NCBI GenBank assembly: GCA_947172415.1
Contig: OX359201.1
Location: forward strand, 496,001 to 560,000
Direction of reading: 5' to 3'
Origin: Chondrosia reniformis
Taxonomy: Eukaryota > Porifera > Demospongiae > Chondrillida > Chondrillidae
DNA: 64,000 bases
The notes beneath the pieces are model-generated. The model was not told the origin of the DNA, did no database searches, and saw only the letters and a list, made by a program, of their open reading frames with translations. Positions 58,184 to 64,000 of this stretch are shown piece after piece. Numbering within the stretch: position 1 is the first letter of the stretch; each line of letters opens with the position of its first letter. Position numbers and translations under genes: made by a program.

Positions 58184-58474
58184 TCAATATAATGAAGCAG
58201 TAGCTCCTTTGTTAGACAGAGTCTTAGCAAATTCAATAGCCGAGGTGAACTGCGTCCACCAGTAGGCACTCTCTCCCGTCTTGTTGTGACCCATAAAGTT
58301 GTTTACAAACTGCACTGTTGACAACAGGTTGGGAGGGTTGGACTTGATGATGATGTAAACAAGGATTGGGAAGATCTCGTCAGCCCCGGCAGGCGAGCCA
58401 AAGCGAGATTGTTGTAAGGTGGACATGATACTTTTACAACAGTCACAGACGCACTGCAGCTTGCGGCTCGGAGT
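58184..58474 (-). pseudogene. GAPVD1: Single GAPVD1 last exon (VPS9 core), copy B
   Basis: Protein-identical to the last exon of copy A and keeps the TTAG acceptor. The three preceding exons are missing: at about 58585 the sequence switches to a segment homologous to 49770-50340. With no upstream exon it is a non-functional passenger. Confidence 0.85.
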
Positions 58475-59443
58475 CTAACAAGACACAAGAGGAGGCGGCA
58501 GTGAAGTGACAGGCAGCAAAGATTGTAACAAGACTACAAAGTGAAGTATGGGCTCCAACACTAGAATGTGAACTAAAACACTAGAATGTGTATTATGTGA
58601 CAAGTTTAATATGTTGTAATTGTTCAGTTGTAGTCTCTTAAATTGATTAAAGCTGTTACTATGGTAATGTTGTTTTTAATTGTTGCCATGGTGATTTCTA
58701 CTTGTTAGGTTATCTAAACTTACTCTACAATCATACTTTATATTCACTTCTTCAAATACAACTAAGTTCTTCCCTATTTTAACCTTTTTTTATCAGGTAC
58801 ATTGCATGGAAGAGAAGTAGATTTGCCTTTTGAGAAGAAGATTTAGGATGTTCTGTGGTATATTTAATTTGTAGTTGACTCAATCTACAAGTGGAGTTGA
58901 CAATTTATGATATTCAGTATTATACATTTGAAACTTCTAGAAACTTATTGCAGCTGCACTTCTAAAGTTCTTACTTAACAATATTAATTTTAATCAGAGG
59001 TAAATGGCATCTTAATCCTCAATCCTATTAATGATTCCAGCTTCTAGTGCTTCTGATTTGTTTATAGTTTTAGTATAATCCATAATATGCAGTCAGTTGT
59101 AACTAATGCATGCTAATGAAGGGATCTAATATATAAGCAGTCATCAGAGCATTATAGAACATATTTACGTACGTATTTCTCCAAACTTGGTCCTATATAT
59201 ATATATGTATGGCTAATTAAGTCATCTTATAATTTCTTGTTAACATATAAGACTATACTGCAAGTGTACAGGTTTACTGAAATAGCAAAATTAATAGTAA
59301 ACTTACTACAATGTATAGCTGCATATTCAAAATTGGCAAACCTTTAATGATTGTTCAGCTACAAATGTATAGTGTTATCAAACATGTGTTCACACAGCAG
59401 TTCATTAAAGGTACGTACATATGGTAATGACTAATGATGATCT
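58475..59443. other. Duplication junction and shared non-coding segment
   Basis: After about 58585 the sequence follows 49790-50724 (CTTGTTAGGT...TTCTTCCCTATTTTAACC, GAGAAGAAGATTTAGGATGT), the upstream part of block A. No gene. Confidence 0.6.
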
Positions 59444-60078
59444 TCATTTGGAGCATACGGCACAGGAGAGAGCCTTGCCGGCATCATAAGGCGGACAAGG
59501 CAGAAATTCACAGGTAGCCTTCATGAGGTAGGCTACAGCTGGATTGTCATCATCTCTGCTACCATAACCCTCAGCTGCTCCATCCACACAAATGGTAGAC
59601 TTTCCAGTTCGTCCTCCATATTCAGTCTTATATTCAGCCATTAGGTATCCAGTGTACTCTGTGGTCCATGAGCGAGGGCAGGAACAGCTTGCAGGATAGG
59701 TGAACATAGCAGGGTTGGGAGTGTGACAGACGGCGCAAGGCATTTGGGCATGCACTACATGGTACAGAGGAGATGACGAGCCACCAAGGGACTCATACTC
59801 AACTCCATAGAGTTGAGAGTACAGCGAGCTTGATGTATCGGAAGAACAATATTGCGGATTGCTAGGGAGACATAGGTAATCACTGGTGCCTCCTCCAATG
59901 TTGTACTTATTAGTGGCAGTGCGGCCTTGATACAGGAAGTCAGTTCCTTCTGGACATACCGTTCTGCCCCACCTTACAAAGACACTTCCGCCTGTTTCAG
60001 GAGGTTGAACATTACAATGAACAGTTTGGATTTGTCTCCCTCTTCTTCTTTGAAGTGAGGGACCCTTGAAAATTTCAT
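59444..60078 (-). CDS. Short-chain collagen C4-like protein, copy B, signal exon lost
   Basis: Exon 2 (60078-59444) is intact and nearly identical to copy A (one Arg fewer in the basic tract, YLMAEYKTEY for YLMSEVRTEY). The first exon, which in copy A encodes the signal peptide, is absent: a deletion of about 330 bp joins sequence matching 51500 to sequence matching 51840 near 60220. An open frame continues upstream of the old acceptor to an ATG at 60229 (MTPDYNVYYSLISLDSMDYK) and includes a moderately hydrophobic stretch (LYLPFICICI), so the former intron could supply a new N-terminus of 50 residues. Otherwise this is a very young pseudogene or is transcribed from another exon. Divergent from collagen-like gene 3. 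Confidence 0.65.
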
Positions 60079-60414
60079 CTAATATGTGCATGATAATATA
60101 TATGTATGTAAGCCCACATCCAGATTGCACCTTATATTCAATACATATACATATAAAAGGAAGATATAATTTATAATCCATTGAATCTAAACTTATAAGG
60201 CTATAGTATACATTATAGTCTGGAGTCACTTAGTAAAGTGAAAATAAAGAGGTCCTTTAGCTAGCTTCTTATGATATGAGGTCATAACCACAAATGACAA
60301 ACAATTATAATTCAGAGTACTTGGTTTTTTATCCAATTTTCAAAGTCACATAAAATCAATTACTCAATTTAATTCTTCTATATAAGCATATGGATCATCG
60401 GTGAAAATGGTAGA

Positions 60415-60545
60415 TTAGATTATTAGCACTAGTAAGCACTAGTAAGCACTAGCAGCATTAGTAAGCACTAGCAAGCACTAGCAGCACTAGTAAGCACTAG
60501 CAGCACTAGTAAGCACTAGCAGCATTAGTAAGTAAGTAATTAAAA
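60415..60545. repeat. ACTAGTAAGCACTAGCAGC tandem repeat
   Basis: A 9-19-bp unit repeated about ten times in the divergent promoter region of block 3. It is followed by a second, short copy of the ATGGTAGATTAGATTATTAGC segment (60588). Confidence 0.85.
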
Positions 60546-60830
60546 TTCGCTCAATATAAATCTTCTAAGCATATGGATCACCTGTGAAAATGGTAGATTA
60601 GATTATTAGCACTAGTAAGCACTATATAGCAGCAATAAGAAGAGAAGAGTTTGATTTTATCAAGTCATTGGAAAAGAAGCCCATGCAATTAACCAACAAC
60701 CACAAGTGTATATATAATCAAGTAATAACTTTAACCACAAGTAATCTCATATATGACCTATTTTAACCATATTTGTAGTACACATTATATAATATGTTTA
60801 GAGCTAACGTATTTCACACTGCAAAGCGAG

Positions 60831-62226
60831 ATGTCTTACATTTCCATTCTGGTCTCTAGATCTGTTATTATAAGTTCCCTTTTAGTTCTGTCTGAAGGTA
60901 AAGGAGAAACAGTGAGTGTTAGTGGTAACAATGTATCTGAGTGGCAGTTTACCATGAGAGGTGTGCCTGGAAGAGATGGACCAGTGGGTCCAGCTGGACC
61001 ACCTGGACCACCTGGATCAACTGGTCCCCATGGTAACGAGGGTCCTATTGGACCAAGAGGCAGTGTTGGCCCTCAAGGTAATCACTGATCAACTTTGAGC
61101 TTTGAGTTCATACGTAGTTATATATATATAATATACATAATATACATTATATTAGATTACTATGGTATTTTTTAACCTGCACTGTATTTTGCTTTAAATT
61201 CTCTTCTCTCCACATGCAGGTCCTCCTGGTGTTCATGGTCCCCCAGGCCCACCTGGGCCACAAGGAATTTTAGGTCCACAAGGAGTCCCAGGACCTCAAG
61301 GTCCCCCTGGGTTAGCTACACTAAGTCAGGATACAGAGTTCCGTATTAAATCTGAGCTGAAGGAGGAAGTAATAGAAGAGGTTTTGGAGATTCTGAGAGA
61401 AAAGAACACATTCACCTCTCCAGCTGCAGGATGTGATGAGATATTGAAGGGAAATCCTCAGAGCCCAAATGGTAACTATTGGATTCGCAGTTCAAAAGCT
61501 CCTTATTCAGTTGAGAATGCATACTGCTCACTACAAGGGCACTGGGCCTGTGGGGAGGGGGTGTGGATGAGGGCGGGGTATTTTGATATGAGTGGGGTTC
61601 TCTCCATCTGTCCTTCTCCTCTTCAAAGAGTTATATTCAACAACAGAAGATATTGCATCCGACAAGGTGGAGGTTGTTCATCAGTTCAATTTGATACACT
61701 TGGTAAAAGTTATTCACAAGTCTGTGGGATGGTGAAGGCATATCAATTTGGTACTATGAATGCTTTTGCATCTGGAAGTCAGTCAATTGATCATGCTTAT
61801 GCTGAAGGTATTTTAATCACTACATATAACACATCCAACAATCATCGTGATCATATATGGACATACACAGTTGGAGATAATACAGGTCAATCAAGAGCTT
61901 ATACACAGACTGACATGTGTCCCTGTTCCGGAAGATCAGCTGAACAACCTCCTTCATTTGTTAATGGTAACTATTACTGTGATGCAGTTAACAATGGTGA
62001 TGGAGATACACCCGTGCGGTTCCATACAAAGCAGCTCTGGACTGCTTCTGGTCCATCTTGCTTTTCTGGGTCTACCTGTTGCTCCAATCCAGACCAGCCT
62101 TGGTTTAAGGTGCAGTTGGCAGAGGAAGACAGCAATAACATAGAGTTCCGCTGGTGTGCTAATGGGGGAGTTAGTGCTGAAGCTACTCCAACGGAGAAGA
62201 TAGAGCTATTGATTAGAGTTGGTTAA
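60831..62226 (+). CDS. Secreted collagen-like protein, gene 3
   Basis: Exons 60831-61077 and 61220-62226, in phase, 417 residues. Two extra codons lie in the signal peptide (SILVSRSVIISSLLVLSEG). The added Arg-Ser interrupts the hydrophobic core and may weaken secretion or mean that cleavage shifts. The Gly-X-Y tract and C-terminal domain match genes 1 and 2, with changes such as FGTMNAFASGSQ and ANGGVSAEATP. The TATAAAG box of genes 1 and 2 is not preserved upstream (only TTATATAATATG at about 60787). It is likely functional, because the frame is intact and substitutions look conservative. Confidence 0.87.
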
Positions 62227-63007
62227 CAGCAGATCTTCTGTGTTACATTGTAGTTGTGAAAGGAGTTCTAACATTAAAAATTCTGTAGTACTCAAGTAGA
62301 TCAGCCAAACCTAATGGATACCCTTAGACCGATTCAGAAACCTCTTTAACTTTCTATAAACTGAGATATTAAATTTAAATATATAGTTACTATAACTTTT
62401 TCCCTCATTATATTGTAATTGATTATCATATCATATCATGTGGGTCTCTTCAATGTCATGTAAGATATATACGTATATTAATTTAGTCTAGTAAAATCGC
62501 AAATGCCTTAATCCTATAAATTAATTTTACAATGTTTCTTTCATTATCTTGTCAGGGTATTTATAAATATAGGCTAGATGGATCTGGAATTATACGTATA
62601 AGGTCTATAATAACTGGAACAAAATAGAAGATATATATACATATTATTATTTGTATGTATGATAGTTTTGGGAAATATTTGTTGTTAAAATTGTGGTTGA
62701 CTGATATTTTTCAATTTTTCAACAACAAAATTGTTGGAATGTTCTGTGATTAGCAACATATATTACAAATATATTTCAACACGAAAATTTATCATATGAA
62801 AATTTCCAAAATTATGGTATAGTATATATTATACTTTTTACATTTTTCATGTACATCTTCATTTCCAACAAATTAAATGTTTAACAAACATCATTATTAT
62901 AAATAAAAATCACTACACAAATTAAGTGTTACAAGTAGTGTCATTGTGTGATATACATAAAATACATACATACATACATCTATTTATATTATTAAATAGT
63001 CATTGTA
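62227..63007. other. 3' flank of collagen-like gene 3
   Basis: Homologous to the other two flanks. It contains AACACGAAAATTTATCATAT-type sequence shared with the gene 2 flank but absent from the gene 1 flank, so blocks 2 and 3 share a later common ancestor here. No gene. Confidence 0.5.
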
Positions 63008-63954
63008 TCAATATAATGAAGCAGTAGCTCCTTTGTTGGACAGAGTCTTAGCAAATTCAATAGCCGAGGTGAACTGTGTCCACCAGTAGGCACTCTCTCC
63101 CGTCTTGTTGTGACCCATAAAGTTGTTTACAAACTGCACTGTTGACAACAGGTTGGGAGGGTTGGACTTGATGATGATGTAAACAAGGATTGGGAAGATC
63201 TCGTCAGCCCCGGCAGGCGAGCCAAAGCGAGATTGTTGTAAGGTGGACATGATACTTTTACAACAGTCACAGACGCACTGCAGCTTGCGGCTCGGAGTCT
63301 AACAAGACACAAGAGGAGGCGGCAGTGAAGTGACAGGCAGCAAAGATTGTAACAAGACTACAAAGTGAAGTATGGGCTCCAACACTAGAATGTGAACTAA
63401 AATACTAGAATGTGAACTAAAACAAATAATCTGATTATTGTCATAATATAACACATCTGTTGCTATGGTAACATTCTTTTCCTTATAGAGTGTATTAACT
63501 CACTCTCACTACATTCATCATTGAGAGCTTCTCTTGCGCAAGTGACCATGGAGCATCAGCATGATACACCTGAAGATGGGGATTCACATGATTGTCACAT
63601 GATTGTCACATGACCAAGTATGTCACATGACAGTGCCTCAATGTACCTTTGGAATGAGCAGGCTTTCATGATTCAGAGTAACACTATCAGTGATCTCCTC
63701 AAGATAGTGACTAAACACACTACAAGAAAGAGGGAAAACACATCAAGAGAGTAAACAGAAAATGATAAAAAGAGATGATAACAAACAGACATTAAGACAG
63801 CAAAATAGTAAACAAACTAAATTTTATCAAACTCTGCTGACATACTCGTCTCTAGCCTTGTCAAGGTCCTCGTTTGGATAGAATATCTCATTTTGAATGA
63901 GTGCTAAAACATGACTTTCAATGTTGTTCAGAACACCTTCTCTGTCAGTCCAAC
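63008..63954 (-). CDS. GAPVD1: GAPVD1 C-terminal exons (VPS9 domain), copy C, gene runs off the window
   Basis: Four exons in phase: 63954-63846, 63719-63647, 63569-63504 and 63298-63008. They encode the same residues as copy A, with one possible difference in the first exon (NNIES becomes LNNIES-type because a codon reads GTT CTG). GAPVD1 is a Rab5-directed exchange factor with an N-terminal RasGAP domain that acts in endocytic traffic; only its VPS9 end is visible. Just past 63974 the intron sequence departs from copy A (GAGGAGAGGACAAGTAG instead of GAGGAGAGCAGCAATAG), so this copy is the likely parental gene continuing beyond 64000. Confidence 0.8.
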
Positions 63955-64000
63955 CTGAAAGAAGAATGAGGAGAGGACAAGTAGAGAAGGGGAGGGGAAA

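Overview
The window looks like part of a demosponge nuclear genome. It is AT-rich. Its genes are split by short GT-AG introns, and conserved metazoan genes (ERAL1, UCK, GCLM, LZTR1, GAPVD1, a GABA-B-type receptor) sit beside tandem arrays of genes of a kind typical of sponges: SRCR/FN3 secreted proteins, short-chain collagen C4-like proteins and collagen-like proteins. Amphimedon or a relative is an inference from content; no species-diagnostic sequence was used. All exon models were built by hand from splice signals, reading phase and recalled family similarity.

Layout. 1-3.9 kb (-): 3' part of a multi-FN3 gene with one decayed exon. 4.5-7.9 kb (-): uridine-cytidine kinase, head-to-head with ERAL1 (+, 8.0-10.6 kb). 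10.75-12.3 kb (-): intronless secreted alpha/beta-hydrolase. 13.6-14.4 kb: a short Ginger1-type DNA transposon with CCGG target duplications. 14.65-21.6 kb (-): complete 15-exon GABA-B-like receptor whose introns are loaded with minisatellites, head-to-head with GCLM (+, 21.8-25.6 kb), which is followed at 149 bp by intronless LZTR1 (+). 28.5-29.4 kb (-): short-chain collagen C4-like gene with a frameshift. 30.4-44.7 kb (-): tandem array of three intact EMI-SRCR-SRCR-FN3-FN3 genes plus one truncated pseudogene. 44.7-50.7 kb: no coding gene recognised. 50.7-64 kb: tandem segmental duplication of a three-gene block, made of a C4-like gene (-), a collagen-like gene (+) and the 3' exons of GAPVD1 (-). 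One full block, one partial block and one block running off the right edge are present.

How the genes relate. The housekeeping genes are arranged in compact head-to-head pairs. The arrays encode secreted or matrix proteins, and the duplications copied neighbouring fragments (GAPVD1 3' exons, a C4-like relic) as passengers. Comparing the paralogous introns gives empty sites that expose recent insertions. One is a ~240-bp interspersed repeat. The other is a small fold-back element carrying a hammerhead-like core. Its two best copies keep an outer stem and an inner hairpin although the paired sequences differ, and it is the most interesting unexplained structure in the window.
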